A stretch of DNA of 64,000 nucleotides from Prochlorococcus marinus CUG1415 (GCF_017696015.1 NZ_JAAORL010000001.1:620001-684000); one strand, 5' to 3'. Counted from the first letter of the stretch, positions 24,732 to 34,598 are shown. Translations and numbers: made by a program. The notes: a model not told the origin generated them from the letters alone.

Positions 24732-25891
24732 CCCATTTGATTTATAAGATCAAACATTGGTAAATAAAGAGCGATTACAATTGTACCGACTATTGCAGCC
24801 ACAACAAATATGACTGTTGGCTCCATTGCCTTAGTTAAAACTGTTACTGCTTCTTCAACTTCTCTTTTATAAAATTTTGAAAGATTTTCGAGCATAAATG
24901 ATAAGGCACCCGTTTCTTCTCCAATTTTAATCATTGAGACTAATAGTCTTGGAATAACCTTTGATGAAATTAATGAGTAACTAAGTTCTTGTCCTTGAGT
25001 AACTAATGTAATTGATTTTCTTAGTGCTATTTTAATTATTTCATTATTAGAGGCATTTATACATCTTTGTATCCCTTCTACAAGAGGAACACCTGAGTTG
25101 ATAAGTGTACTTAAAGTGTCAGATATGGAAACAAGCTCTGATTTTAATAATAAATCTCCAAAAAGAGGAATCTTTAAAAATAGTCCATCAAAGAACTCTC
25201 GGCCTGATTGGGTTTTATAAGTTGTATTATAAAGATATAAAATTGTAAATATAGAAATAGGACCACCTATTGCAAAACCTAAAGATGTAACAATCTTAGA
25301 AAGTGTAAGCATAAAACCAGTAAGTGCTGGTAATTCTGCACCCATGCTTTTAAACATTTCATCAAAAGTTGGAACTATAAAAATCAAAAGAGCAAGACTA
25401 ATAGTTACTGCTAACACTAATACTGCAACAGGATAAATTAAGGCGCCTGTTATTTGACCTTTGATCTTGCTTCTAGCTTCTAGTAGTAAAGCTAATCTTT
25501 CTAGTACTTCAGATAATATACCTCCTGCTTCACCTGCTTCTATTAAACCTACGGTTATGGGAGTAAATATTCTGGAGTATGAATTAAGACATGAAGATAA
25601 TTCCTCCCCACCTGCCAATTTCTTAGATATGTCAAAGATACAAGCCCCAAATTTTTTGTTTGTCATGTTCTCAGCTAACAATTCAAGCCCTTGAGCTAAA
25701 GGGACACCACTTGTAAGCATTACTGACATTTGTCTGAAAAATACTAAAAGATCTGCTTGAGGGACCTTTAATTTTGTATTTGGCTCGTAGTCCAAATAAG
25801 ACGACTCTCCTAAAGTTATTCCAAAGACGGTAACTGGGGGAGTTCTTTTTGATGATTGACTATCAGCCGTTGGAGCGCCGTATTCAGCCAT
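24728..25891 (-). CDS. pilC: Pilus platform protein PilC
   Basis: 387 residues with two GspF/PilC cytoplasmic helical domains (LLVFFRQMSVMLTSGVPLAQGLELLAE and ELVSISDTLSTLINSGVPLVEGI), each followed by hydrophobic helices, and the conserved C-terminal AMEPTVIFVVAAIVGTIVIALYLPMF. This is the inner-membrane platform turned by PilB and PilT. It is the last gene of the minus-strand pilus run, 2 bases after pilT. Confidence 0.94.
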   Translation of the reverse strand: MAEYGAPTADSQSSKRTPPVTVFGITLGESSYLDYEPNTKLKVPQADLLVFFRQMSVMLTSGVPLAQGLELLAENMTNKKFGACIFDISKKLAGGEELSSCLNSYSRIFTPITVGLIEAGEAGGILSEVLERLALLLEARSKIKGQITGALIYPVAVLVLAVTISLALLIFIVPTFDEMFKSMGAELPALTGFMLTLSKIVTSLGFAIGGPISIFTILYLYNTTYKTQSGREFFDGLFLKIPLFGDLLLKSELVSISDTLSTLINSGVPLVEGIQRCINASNNEIIKIALRKSITLVTQGQELSYSLISSKVIPRLLVSMIKIGEETGALSFMLENLSKFYKREVEEAVTVLTKAMEPTVIFVVAAIVGTIVIALYLPMFDLINQMG

Positions 25892-25893
25892 AA

Positions 25894-26937
25894 TTAGTCA
25901 TTTATAGCCTTTTTATTGGAGGCTTTCCCTAAGGCTTCTTCCTTAGTTATTAATCCATCTTCATATAATTTATTAAGGCATTGCTCTAAGGTATTCATCC
26001 CTTCTTGGCTTCCTGTTTGAAGTTGTGAATATATCTGACTTACTTTTTTTTCTCTTATTAAATTTCCAATGGCTGGGGTATTTACCATTAGTTCATATGC
26101 TAATGATCTTTTGCCTTTTGTATTTTTACATAATGTTTGAGACATTATTCCTGCTAATGATGTGGATACTTGAAGTCTTGCTTGTTCTTGCTGGTCAGCA
26201 GGGAATACATCAACAATTCTTTCAACAGTTTTAGCTGCGGATGAAGTATGGAGAGTTCCTAGAACTAAATGTCCAGTTTCAGCAGCAGTTATAGCAAGTT
26301 GAATTGTCTCCAGATCTCTCATTTCTCCAATATAAATAACATCTGGATCTTCTCTTAAGGCTGCTCTCAAAGCAGTAGAAAAAGAATTTGTATCTCTTTT
26401 AACCTCCCTTTGATGAATAATGGAATTTTCAGAATGATTGAAAATAAATTCAATAGGATCTTCAATAGTTAAGACATGTCTGCATTGAGTTTCAAGCATG
26501 CAATTAATAAATGCTGCTAAGGTTGTTGACTTCCCAGAACCCGTTGGTCCTGTGCATAAGACTAATCCTCTATGAAGCTTAGATAAATTAATGAAAGAAT
26601 CTGGGAGGCCTAAATCTTGCCACTTTGGAAGATCATTTGGTAGAAGTCTTAGAGTTAAACATCTTTTTTCATTGGCAACATAAGCATTAATTCTTAATCT
26701 AGATAAACCCTCAAGACCAATAGATGTATCCAGATCTCCAGATTGATTAAATTCTTTTAATTTATCTTCACCCAATAATTCCAAAAGTAAGCTGTTCATA
26801 TCTTCAGATTTTAGCTCTTGAGGACTTATTTTAATATCAGAATTAACTCGAACTGCTATGGGGGAATTTTCCTCTAAATGAATATCTGAGGAACCAGCTT
26901 TAATAGCAAAACTAACTATTTCTCTTGCAATAGACAT
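25894..26937 (-). CDS. pilT: Pilus retraction ATPase PilT
   Basis: 347 residues. N-terminal KAGSSDIHLEEN, Walker A GPTGSGKSTT, Asp box, Walker B (REDPDVIYIGEMRD), His box (TGHLVLGTLHT) and the PilT-diagnostic region AYELMVNTPAIGNLIREKK. Retraction supports twitching and DNA uptake. It follows pilB by 10 bases in one transcription unit. Confidence 0.94.
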   Translation of the reverse strand: MSIAREIVSFAIKAGSSDIHLEENSPIAVRVNSDIKISPQELKSEDMNSLLLELLGEDKLKEFNQSGDLDTSIGLEGLSRLRINAYVANEKRCLTLRLLPNDLPKWQDLGLPDSFINLSKLHRGLVLCTGPTGSGKSTTLAAFINCMLETQCRHVLTIEDPIEFIFNHSENSIIHQREVKRDTNSFSTALRAALREDPDVIYIGEMRDLETIQLAITAAETGHLVLGTLHTSSAAKTVERIVDVFPADQQEQARLQVSTSLAGIMSQTLCKNTKGKRSLAYELMVNTPAIGNLIREKKVSQIYSQLQTGSQEGMNTLEQCLNKLYEDGLITKEEALGKASNKKAIND

Positions 26938-26947
26938 AAATTAATTT

Positions 26948-28597
26948 TTAATCTGAGGTACAAACTCTTTTAACTTCCGAAATGGTCGTTAAATGTTCCT
27001 TAACTAACTCTATCCCATATTGAGTTAAAGTTAACATTGAATTTTCATTGACAGCTAAATTTTCAACTTCTCTTGTAGTTTTTCCATCAGTTAAGGCTTT
27101 TTGTATTTTTCGATCGAGAATTAAAAGTTCATAAGTACCTATTCTTCCTTTATAACCCGTTCCATTACATTTAGAACAAAGAGTTCCTTCTTTTTTTCTT
27201 GATGCTTTTTCTTCAGCAGTTAATTTGTTTGCATACATAACTGGTGTATTTACATTTATGTTGTATTCTCTTGCTTCATTTTCATGTATTGGTCTTTTTA
27301 CAGAACATCCTGTACAGACTTTTCGTAATAACCTTTGGGCTAAAACTCCTCTAACACTCGAATTTAATTTATATTTTGGAACCTCCATATCTAGAAGCCT
27401 TGTTAAAGATGTACATGATGAGTTCGCATGTAAGGTGGTAAATACTAGATGCCCAGTCTCAGCAGCATCAAGAGATGATTCTGCTGTTTCTGGATCTCGA
27501 GTCTCTCCAATTAGAATAATATCCGGATCTTGTCTTAAAAAGGTTCTTAATAATTTAGCAAAATTTTCACCTTTAGCTTTATTTACTTGGACTTGGCTTA
27601 TATCGCCTCCGAGATTATATTCAACGGGATCTTCAGCTGTAACGATGTTAACCTCTCCGTTATCTTTTTCTCTAAGCGCAGCAGCTAGTGTGGTTGACTT
27701 CCCAGACCCAGTGGGCCCGGATACTATTATGATCCCATTTGTGGTATTCATTATTTTTCTAAAATCAGTTCTGACTTTTTCAATATGTATTAATGTGTCT
27801 AAATTTAATACTGAGGCATCACTATTTAATATTCTTAAAACCATTTTTTCACCATCTTTTATTCGTACTGTAGAACAACGAAATTCCATTCGATTGCCTT
27901 CAAATTTTCTTAAGATTTTCCCATCTTGACTTGCTCTTTTTTCCGCAATATCCATATTCGCCATATTTTTTAAACAAGCTACAAGTTGCGCCCCAGCTTT
28001 TCTAGGCATAGTCATGAAATTCTGCATTACACCATCTTTTCTAACCCTAATTTTATATTTATCTTCTTTTGGCTCAATATGTATATCTGAAACATTGTCT
28101 TTTTTTGAGTTTATAAGTATTGCTCCCGCCGCATTTTGAATTTTACTCTCTAACATCTCAGTTGCTAAATCAAGATCTTCTTCTTCAACGGGACCCTCTC
28201 CATCATCATCAAATTCGAAGTCAAACTTGTCTTCATCAATATCTGAAGTGGCTTTTATAGCCTCTAATACTGCATCTTCATCAAATTGAGATAGCTCTAT
28301 ACTATCTCCGCTAATAAATCTTTCTTCCGAAGCAAGGTCTAAAATTTCCTGTATCTCTTCTTGTGATCTTTCAACAAATTCGCATTTTTGACCCGACTGA
28401 CTTAATCTCGCTTTTATTGGTTCTGCAATGGTTCCAAGATAAGAATAATTAGCGATAGCAATTTTAATTATTCCTTTTTCCATAGGTAGAGATGTTTCTA
28501 CATACAAAGGCACAACAAGATTATCTCTACACCACTGGAGAGAAAAATATTTATCTACTAATTTCCTTACACTATTAGCTGTAACCTTGTTGTCCAA
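26948..28597 (-). CDS. pilB: Pilus extension ATPase PilB (main copy)
   Basis: 549 residues. It has an N-terminal MshEN-like domain like that of the two paralogs at 9.4 and 10.8 kb, a short acidic linker in place of the repeat tract, N2, Walker A GPTGSGKSTT, Walker B (DPDIILIGETRD), His box and two CxxC zinc pairs (CTGCSVK, CSKCNGTG). It lies in the pilA-pilP-pilin-pilB-pilT-pilC run, so this is the default extension motor. Confidence 0.94.
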   Translation of the reverse strand: MDNKVTANSVRKLVDKYFSLQWCRDNLVVPLYVETSLPMEKGIIKIAIANYSYLGTIAEPIKARLSQSGQKCEFVERSQEEIQEILDLASEERFISGDSIELSQFDEDAVLEAIKATSDIDEDKFDFEFDDDGEGPVEEEDLDLATEMLESKIQNAAGAILINSKKDNVSDIHIEPKEDKYKIRVRKDGVMQNFMTMPRKAGAQLVACLKNMANMDIAEKRASQDGKILRKFEGNRMEFRCSTVRIKDGEKMVLRILNSDASVLNLDTLIHIEKVRTDFRKIMNTTNGIIIVSGPTGSGKSTTLAAALREKDNGEVNIVTAEDPVEYNLGGDISQVQVNKAKGENFAKLLRTFLRQDPDIILIGETRDPETAESSLDAAETGHLVFTTLHANSSCTSLTRLLDMEVPKYKLNSSVRGVLAQRLLRKVCTGCSVKRPIHENEAREYNINVNTPVMYANKLTAEEKASRKKEGTLCSKCNGTGYKGRIGTYELLILDRKIQKALTDGKTTREVENLAVNENSMLTLTQYGIELVKEHLTTISEVKRVCTSD

Positions 28598-28603
28598 TTT
28601 GAA

Positions 28604-29797
28604 TTATCTCCAACACTTACATTCAGGCAGTAATCTTTTGTACTTTGGACTCCTACATAATCTTGGTTTAACACCTGGACATTTAACTGGAGGGTCTCCT
28701 GGTCTCAATCCGGGGACCTCTTTGGGAGGATCTGGTATGGGAAGAATAGGAGGAGGAGGAGGAACTGCTCCACATGTGGTCGTTTTGTATGCTTCTAAAG
28801 TTGTAAGTTCCTCACCATTGCAGAGCCAAACAGCTTGTCCACATGGAGATGGTCCTGGTGTGGGACCATAAACATACTTACCTTTCTTTTTATTAGATAA
28901 GGCATTTTGCCGGTCGCTTTCGCATGCTTGTTTTTTGACTTTGGTGTCATATTCGGTCCAATCCGCTTTACTTGTAAATTCATTTCCAGAATGGAACCAA
29001 TAAGGTACTCCTCCACATTCAGGATTTTTTGTTTCTGAATTGCCATTGGGACTTATATAGTTTTTATTATTTCTTTTATTTGCTCTCCATTCAGCACAAG
29101 CCTGACCATATTTTGCTTTTAAAGCAGCCTCCACTGCAGCAGCACTACTAACAGGCGTGCCTTCGAAAGCCCAAACTTTGCTTGTACAAGTTTCTTTTTT
29201 CTTATCCCAGCTTACATATTCTCCACTACTGGACTTGGAAAGCCAATCTTGGTACTTAGAGAGACATGTTGATTTCGCTTTGGCTATTGCAGCCAGTCTT
29301 GCGAACTCCGCTTTTTGTTCTTCAGATAAACCGCAATTTTTGCCAGCCCATCCTTTACAAGAATTTAGTGAACGAGGATTGTCCGATGGAGTTGCTGTTT
29401 TTAAAACTTTTCCTTCACTAGAAATTCTGAAGTCAAATGCATATAAAAATTTGTCATTATCTTTTAAAGGTTTAATAGCTAAATGGCTACATTTACTCTT
29501 ATTCCCATCAATTTTGTAACCTAGAGTTTCTAACTTGTCACTATCTATATCGTCTGGGACTGATTCATTTACGAACTTCACTGGATCTGTTGAAATTCTA
29601 TATTTACCCAGGCAATCAGATGCATATGCATTCATAAGAGCTTTTGCCTCTTCTGCCTTAGATAATTTGATAGTATTTAATACCCCTGGTATTGCAAATG
29701 TTGCGAGTGAAGCCAGAGCCCCAATAACTACTACTAATTCAACTAATGTAAAACCGCTGTTATAGCTATATACTTTTTTAAGTTTATATTGGATCAA
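28604..29797 (-). CDS. Large Cys-rich type IV pilin-like protein
   Basis: 397 residues. A 15-residue leader ends in Gly, then FTLVE gives the PilD site and Glu5, and a hydrophobic helix follows. After about 120 residues come three tandem modules of about 55 residues (about 175-345), each with paired cysteines, a W...G(N/T/E) turn and an aromatic Tyr/Ser/Pro strand. The C-terminus is Pro-rich, with a final Cys-rich tip. This is far longer than a normal pilin; a tip adhesin or DNA-binding minor pilin fits. It precedes pilB. Confidence 0.8.
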   Translation of the reverse strand: MIQYKLKKVYSYNSGFTLVELVVVIGALASLATFAIPGVLNTIKLSKAEEAKALMNAYASDCLGKYRISTDPVKFVNESVPDDIDSDKLETLGYKIDGNKSKCSHLAIKPLKDNDKFLYAFDFRISSEGKVLKTATPSDNPRSLNSCKGWAGKNCGLSEEQKAEFARLAAIAKAKSTCLSKYQDWLSKSSSGEYVSWDKKKETCTSKVWAFEGTPVSSAAAVEAALKAKYGQACAEWRANKRNNKNYISPNGNSETKNPECGGVPYWFHSGNEFTSKADWTEYDTKVKKQACESDRQNALSNKKKGKYVYGPTPGPSPCGQAVWLCNGEELTTLEAYKTTTCGAVPPPPPILPIPDPPKEVPGLRPGDPPVKCPGVKPRLCRSPKYKRLLPECKCWR

Positions 29798-29881
29798 TTT
29801 TGTATACCAATATTTATTATTTAATTATATATATAAGTTTAATTTGAGGCAAATGATTGAAATTTTTAGATTAGCCTTAAT

Positions 29882-30391
29882 TTATTTTAATTGATTTTTT
29901 AAAGAAATAATGAATTCCTCATCTTCAAATAAAATAGTAATCTCAGAATCTAATAAATTTAAATTCCTTACTTTTGCACCATTTGGTAAATATTTAGTAT
30001 TGACTCCTCCAATTGAATTTATAGTAATTGTTCCTTCTTCTCCTAAATAATTAATAAGTGCAAATGTCTCTTCTGAATTTGAGATAAATCCCTTTAAGGT
30101 TAAATTTGATAATAAATTATTATTGCCTCCGCTTTCAAAACTAAAGGGATCATTTTTACCATATTTCATAGAAGAAGAAATCTCATTTTTCTTCTTAAAG
30201 GGTAAAAGTTTATTTTCTACTTTAATTTTTGCAGGTTCTTGGGATTTACGCTCAACTATTTCTGACTTTCTAATGGGAGGTTTGAAATTTGAGAAATCAA
30301 AGTTTTCTTTTTTACTATTGTTACTACAACTTGCTATAAATAAGGAAGCAATAATTAAAAAAAATGGTTTTAATTTAAGTTTTTTATACAT
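29882..30391 (-). CDS. pilP: Pilus lipoprotein PilP-like
   Basis: 169 residues with a lipobox signal (LFIASC, lipidation Cys about residue 22), a flexible linker and a beta-domain typical of PilP: YGKNDPFSFE, then LTLKGFISNSEETFALINY and later strands. PilP bridges PilN/PilO to the secretin. It follows the pilA terminator, so it may be read at lower level or from its own promoter. Confidence 0.75.
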   Translation of the reverse strand: MYKKLKLKPFFLIIASLFIASCSNNSKKENFDFSNFKPPIRKSEIVERKSQEPAKIKVENKLLPFKKKNEISSSMKYGKNDPFSFESGGNNNLLSNLTLKGFISNSEETFALINYLGEEGTITINSIGGVNTKYLPNGAKVRNLNLLDSEITILFEDEEFIISLKNQLK

Positions 30392-30399
30392 TTAAAAAA

Positions 30400-30422
30400 A
30401 TCTCAAGCAAATTGCTTGAGAT
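30400..30422. terminator. Terminator between pilA and pilP
   Basis: Perfect 11-bp inverted repeat ATCTCAAGCAA/TTGCTTGAGAT separated by one base, next to an A run that reads as a U run for minus-strand transcripts. It would end most pilA transcripts, giving high pilA and lower downstream expression. Confidence 0.8.
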
Positions 30423-30473
30423 CGATAAGTTTATAGAAAAAATTAAAATATTAAGTATAGGTAATACTATTTA

Positions 30474-30986
30474 TTACCAAGAATATTCAAATTTACCCGC
30501 AGAATTTTTGGTTTTTGTGCAACCAGGAGCATCAGTTACATCTGTGGAGTACGTGCATGTTTTAAAAACCTCACCGGTAGCAGTATTCATTTCAATAAAG
30601 AAATCTGCCTCTGTTTTAGTTTTATCAGCTTCGGCCTGAGCGGCGTAACAACTGTCTGTCAATGCTAGTGTTCCTTTGGTCCACTTAGATAATGTATATC
30701 CAGAGTAATTACCTTTACCTGATTGTGCATCCGCAAATGTTGTACTCTTATTGTCAGCATCTCTAACAATGCATTCTTTTAAGATATTTGCTAAACCATT
30801 TTTGGCGGCAGAAGCTCTAGCGTTGGCCTGAACTCCAACAAAAGCAGGAACTGCAACAGCAGACAAAATAGCTAAAACAGCGATAACAACAACAAGTTCA
30901 ACTAGAGAGAAACCTTCTTCACCTGGCTTAGCTGATAATGTTTTTTGTACTTTTTTACTCTTTAAAAAGTTTTCTAGAATTGTCAT
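30474..30986 (-). CDS. pilA: Major type IV pilin PilA
   Basis: 170 residues. A long 25-residue leader ends GEEG, cleaved before FSLVE (Glu5 present), followed by the hydrophobic helix VVVIAVLAILSAVAVPAF. The mature body has two cysteine pairs for the D-region disulfide (ECIVRD, DSCYA, KTCTYS, PGCTK). It has a good promoter and terminator of its own. The main pilus subunit. Confidence 0.93.
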   Translation of the reverse strand: MTILENFLKSKKVQKTLSAKPGEEGFSLVELVVVIAVLAILSAVAVPAFVGVQANARASAAKNGLANILKECIVRDADNKSTTFADAQSGKGNYSGYTLSKWTKGTLALTDSCYAAQAEADKTKTEADFFIEMNTATGEVFKTCTYSTDVTDAPGCTKTKNSAGKFEYSW

Positions 30987-31024
30987 GAGAAAATTAATTT
31001 AGTAGACTCAAGTTTTGTTTTAAA

Positions 31025-31053
31025 ATTATATACACTATCTAAAAAAATTACAA
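31025..31053 (-). promoter_or_regulatory. Putative sigma-70-type promoter of pilA
   Basis: On the minus strand TTGTAA (31053-31048) and TATAAT (31030-31025) are separated by 17 bases, and the pilA start lies 38 bases beyond. The -10 matches the consensus exactly. Confidence 0.6.
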
Positions 31054-31070
31054 CAATCCCTTAAATATAA

Positions 31071-31895
31071 ATGCTTTTGACAATAAACATTTTTCAAAGT
31101 TTTCTAATAGGCATATGTATTGGGAGTTTTCTGAATGTAGTTATTTATAGACTGCCAGTTGGTCTTTCAATTATAAAACCAAGGAGTTTTTGCCCTAAAT
31201 GTAAAAATAAAATACCATGGTCTTCAAATATACCTTTGCTAAGTTTCCTTTTTCAAAAAGGCAAATGTTCATTTTGTAATTCAAAAATAAGTTTTCAATA
31301 TCCTTTGATAGAAATTATAACGGGAGTGCTTTTTATAATTTTTAGTTTTTCATCATCATATTTTTATTCTTTTACTTTATTTGTTCCTTTTGAGAATTTG
31401 TTTAATTGGACTTTTCTCTCTATTTTAATTGTTATTTCTTTTATTGATATCGAACATTTTTGGATTCCCCAAAGTCTTATAAACTTTGGTTATGTTACTG
31501 GGTTAATAAATTTATTATTTGTAGAATTTTTTAAAAATGAATTATTTAATGAAAGTATTCTATTAAAAGGTATCTCCGGCTCAATAGGAGCCTATATTAT
31601 TTTTGAATTTTTACGATTTGCTTCAAAACTTTATTTTAAAAAAGAAGCATTAGGCAAAGGAGACTCGAAATTGGTCTCAATGTTGGGACTTTGGCTTGGA
31701 CCGGTTGGAGTGGTATTAGGTATTGGAATAGCTTATGTAATAGCAGCTATATTTCTACTGTTCGCCTTCAAAGCTAAAAAAATCAAGAAAGGATCGATTA
31801 TTCCATTCGCACCATTTCTATCTTGTGGTGGACTTTTGGTTTGGTTATTTGGTAATTATTCTTTGGTGAATTTAATTTATAGTCTTCAGTTGTAA
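31071..31895 (+). CDS. pilD: Prepilin peptidase PilD
   Basis: 274-residue polytopic membrane protease and N-methylase. N-terminal GSFLNVVIYRLP, the two CxxC zinc pairs (CPKCKNK, CSFCNSK), and the catalytic aspartates in FIDIEHFWIP and GKGDSKL. It cleaves and methylates PilA and the minor prepilins encoded next door. Divergent from pilA. Confidence 0.95.
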   Translation: MLLTINIFQSFLIGICIGSFLNVVIYRLPVGLSIIKPRSFCPKCKNKIPWSSNIPLLSFLFQKGKCSFCNSKISFQYPLIEIITGVLFIIFSFSSSYFYSFTLFVPFENLFNWTFLSILIVISFIDIEHFWIPQSLINFGYVTGLINLLFVEFFKNELFNESILLKGISGSIGAYIIFEFLRFASKLYFKKEALGKGDSKLVSMLGLWLGPVGVVLGIGIAYVIAAIFLLFAFKAKKIKKGSIIPFAPFLSCGGLLVWLFGNYSLVNLIYSLQL

Positions 31896-31902
31896 ATAGT
31901 TC

Positions 31903-32607
31903 CTATTTACAGAATTTGTTCAATAATTTTATTGCTGCTCCATCAACTTTTGAATATGTAAATGCTTCCCTCTCTAAGTACATAACCTCCTTTGAATTTC
32001 TACTATAAACATTATGAGATAAGTTTAAATTTATTTCCTTTGAAAACTCAAGTGGAAGACCTATTCTTTTTGGGAAATTTTTTCTTGAACTCGTAGAACA
32101 ACTTTGTGCGACATGAATAATTTCATGACTTAAAACATCTAAAAATGTTGGAGAACCCATACTAATAACTTTATAATCAATTACAATTTGCTCTTTGTTT
32201 GGTATCCAAAGACCAAGAGCTCCGCTTTCTATATAACTGAGGGTATTGTTGATTTTTAATTCATTTATCTTTCCAAGGAGCATTTTTATATTTTCCCTAT
32301 CTTTTTCATAAAATTGGCTCCCTAATGAAACTCTTTTTTTTATTTCTTTGAGGGATAAGTCACCTTCTCCAGGCTTTTTTATATAACTATAGTAAGACCC
32401 ACCATCTTTACTATAATTTAATTTAGGAGTTAAATTCTTATCAGATTCTAATAATCTAACCATTAGATTATTAATATCGATTGATTCGATTTCTTTATAA
32501 ACTTTCGAATTCCCTTTGTAGTTATTAGGGAGATTTTTACAAGAAGATAAGAAAAAAATAAAAAGAAAAATAAAGAGGCTCTTAATCTTAGAAGGTTTAA
32601 TTGACAT
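31903..32607 (-). CDS. Lipoprotein with zincin-type metalloprotease motif
   Basis: 234 residues. A lipobox signal (LSSC, residue about 23) is followed by a domain with SHEIIHVAQSC, an HExxH zinc-protease motif, and a possible third ligand further on (EREAF). It is the last gene of the MoxR/DUF58/TgpA run; its start overlaps the TgpA stop by one base. Envelope protease is the likely role; the substrate is unknown. Confidence 0.65.
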   Translation of the reverse strand: MSIKPSKIKSLFIFLFIFFLSSCKNLPNNYKGNSKVYKEIESIDINNLMVRLLESDKNLTPKLNYSKDGGSYYSYIKKPGEGDLSLKEIKKRVSLGSQFYEKDRENIKMLLGKINELKINNTLSYIESGALGLWIPNKEQIVIDYKVISMGSPTFLDVLSHEIIHVAQSCSTSSRKNFPKRIGLPLEFSKEINLNLSHNVYSRNSKEVMYLEREAFTYSKVDGAAIKLLNKFCK

Positions 32608-34598
32608 TAATTTTTATAATTAAGAAAGTTAAAATATACTGATTTAAAATTCTTGTATCCAATGTAAGATAAAATTTTAATTTCGCACAATAAAATTTTG
32701 TAGAATATTCTAATATATTCGTTTTTTGAAAATTCTCTATTGCTAAATTTGTAATTATTATATGTTAAGTATAAATTATTGGCATGTCTAGATATTTTTG
32801 GGTAAAACTTGCCAATTCGTAAAGATAAGTTCTTTAATGTTTCTCCTTTTTTCTTTTTAATTCCATATGAGCCAAGTATGTCAAAGTACCGGTCTAAATT
32901 TATCCTAATCAAATTCTTATTAGCAAAAGATATATTACTAAGTAACAATAAAATTACTGTTAATAAAATGAATAATGCTATTAAAAATAGACTTATTAAA
33001 TTATTAATTATTTTGTTTTCTGAAAATGATATTTTATTTAACTGTATGTTTATTTTATCAAATAAATTATTAAAACTAATTTCGATTCTGGATAGATTAT
33101 TTAATAAATTCAGATTTATATTTCTTGAAAACTTGTTGAAGTTAGACTTTTCGGTTTTGAATTCTAATAGAGAATTTTCTATTCTTTCTGGAGAAACCCA
33201 TGCAGTTGGATCGATTCTTATCCAACCCTTATCTTCTATCCAAATCTCATTCCAAGCATGAGCATATGAATTGTCAATCAAAATATATTGTTGATTTTCA
33301 TGATTCCTAAATATTTCACCGCCTTGATAACCAATTACGACTCTTGAAGGTATGTTGGCATAATTCATTAACAAAGCAAAACTTCCAGCAAAATGCTCAC
33401 AGAAACCTATCTTCTTCTTAAAAAGAAAGTCATCATACGGCGCATTTTTATTCATTAATCCTGGATTTATTGAGTAAGTTAAATTAGCTTTTAAAAACCA
33501 TTCTTTAGCCTTCTCGACTATTTCATATGGATTGGATGATTCTTCTAACCACTTTCTAGATAAGTTATAGAGCTTTTTGTTGTTAGAACTTATTGCATCA
33601 AAACTTATTTTTTTAGGTGCATTTTTTCTCCATGAATTATTTGAAGGTATTACTTGATATTCTTCTCTTCTTTTTAGTATCTCTTCACTTAATAGTGTCC
33701 CTTTATCTGTTATTTGGAGTTTTTTGGTAATCAAATTACCATTCCCACTCCAAGGCCTTTGTTTAATATAATTTGGCTCTAAAATCCATTTCTCATAATC
33801 TAATATCTCTTTATCTTTAGAAATCCCTGGGAATTTATAGGTTTGAAAATATTTATCATCGTATTTTTTTGTATTCATTACCCAAGTATTATTCTCAAAT
33901 TTGTCTAAAACAAATACTCTCCAGTATCGATTCTCTGATCTTGGAAGTTGATTTTTAAAGAAAATTCTTCCAACTAAATCTTCAGTTTGAGCAAGTGAAC
34001 TTATATCTCCTGGTCTTAACTCATTACTTAGCCCCGTTTTGGCTAATGTTGTTGTATTAAACTTTAACCAAGGCTTAGGAGTAGGAATAGCAAATATAGA
34101 AATTAATGTAATTGGTAATAATAAAAGTAAAAGAAATAATTGTTTTATAAAATTCTCACTTTGGTATTTATTTAGACTTAATAAACTATATAAAACTAAA
34201 AAGAAACAAAATAGATTTATTGTATTACTTGCAAAAGAAATATTGAATAATGCTGTTGTGCCAATACTTAATAACAATAATATAATTATATTTTTAACAT
34301 TTATATTGTTTTTAACTTCTATTAATTTTATTGATGTAAGTAACCACAAAAGATTATTAAGAGCTGTGAACCAAATATCAAAATTATTTATAACAGCAAT
34401 ATAAGCATTAATTCCCCAAAGTAATAGTTCAAATAAGGCAATTGTATTTATACTCTTTTGACTTAGTTTTGGGAAAGTTGCAAAATATAAATTAGTCGCT
34501 ATGAAGATAGTATTAATTATTAATAAATTTTTTGATAGTAATAAATTAAGAAAAATAATTAAGTAAACGATTAATATGATTCTCTTGAATTTCTTCAT
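32607..34598 (-). CDS. TgpA-type transglutaminase-like membrane protein
   Basis: 663 residues. About six N-terminal membrane helices precede a periplasmic transglutaminase core with Cys (GFCEHFAGSFALLMNYANI), His (SYAHAWNEIWIE) and Asp (RIDPTAW), then another helix and a C-terminal cytoplasmic domain. Partner genes MoxR and DUF58 are upstream with minimal spacing, the standard trio arrangement. Likely cell-envelope processing. Confidence 0.85.
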   Translation of the reverse strand: MKKFKRIILIVYLIIFLNLLLSKNLLIINTIFIATNLYFATFPKLSQKSINTIALFELLLWGINAYIAVINNFDIWFTALNNLLWLLTSIKLIEVKNNINVKNIIILLLLSIGTTALFNISFASNTINLFCFFLVLYSLLSLNKYQSENFIKQLFLLLLLLPITLISIFAIPTPKPWLKFNTTTLAKTGLSNELRPGDISSLAQTEDLVGRIFFKNQLPRSENRYWRVFVLDKFENNTWVMNTKKYDDKYFQTYKFPGISKDKEILDYEKWILEPNYIKQRPWSGNGNLITKKLQITDKGTLLSEEILKRREEYQVIPSNNSWRKNAPKKISFDAISSNNKKLYNLSRKWLEESSNPYEIVEKAKEWFLKANLTYSINPGLMNKNAPYDDFLFKKKIGFCEHFAGSFALLMNYANIPSRVVIGYQGGEIFRNHENQQYILIDNSYAHAWNEIWIEDKGWIRIDPTAWVSPERIENSLLEFKTEKSNFNKFSRNINLNLLNNLSRIEISFNNLFDKINIQLNKISFSENKIINNLISLFLIALFILLTVILLLLSNISFANKNLIRINLDRYFDILGSYGIKKKKGETLKNLSLRIGKFYPKISRHANNLYLTYNNYKFSNREFSKNEYIRIFYKILLCEIKILSYIGYKNFKSVYFNFLNYKN

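Noticed and set aside
27225-27929. Long 234-codon plus-strand open frame opposite pilB
   Set aside because: It is fully antisense to conserved motor motifs, has no domain features and arises from the codon pattern of pilB.
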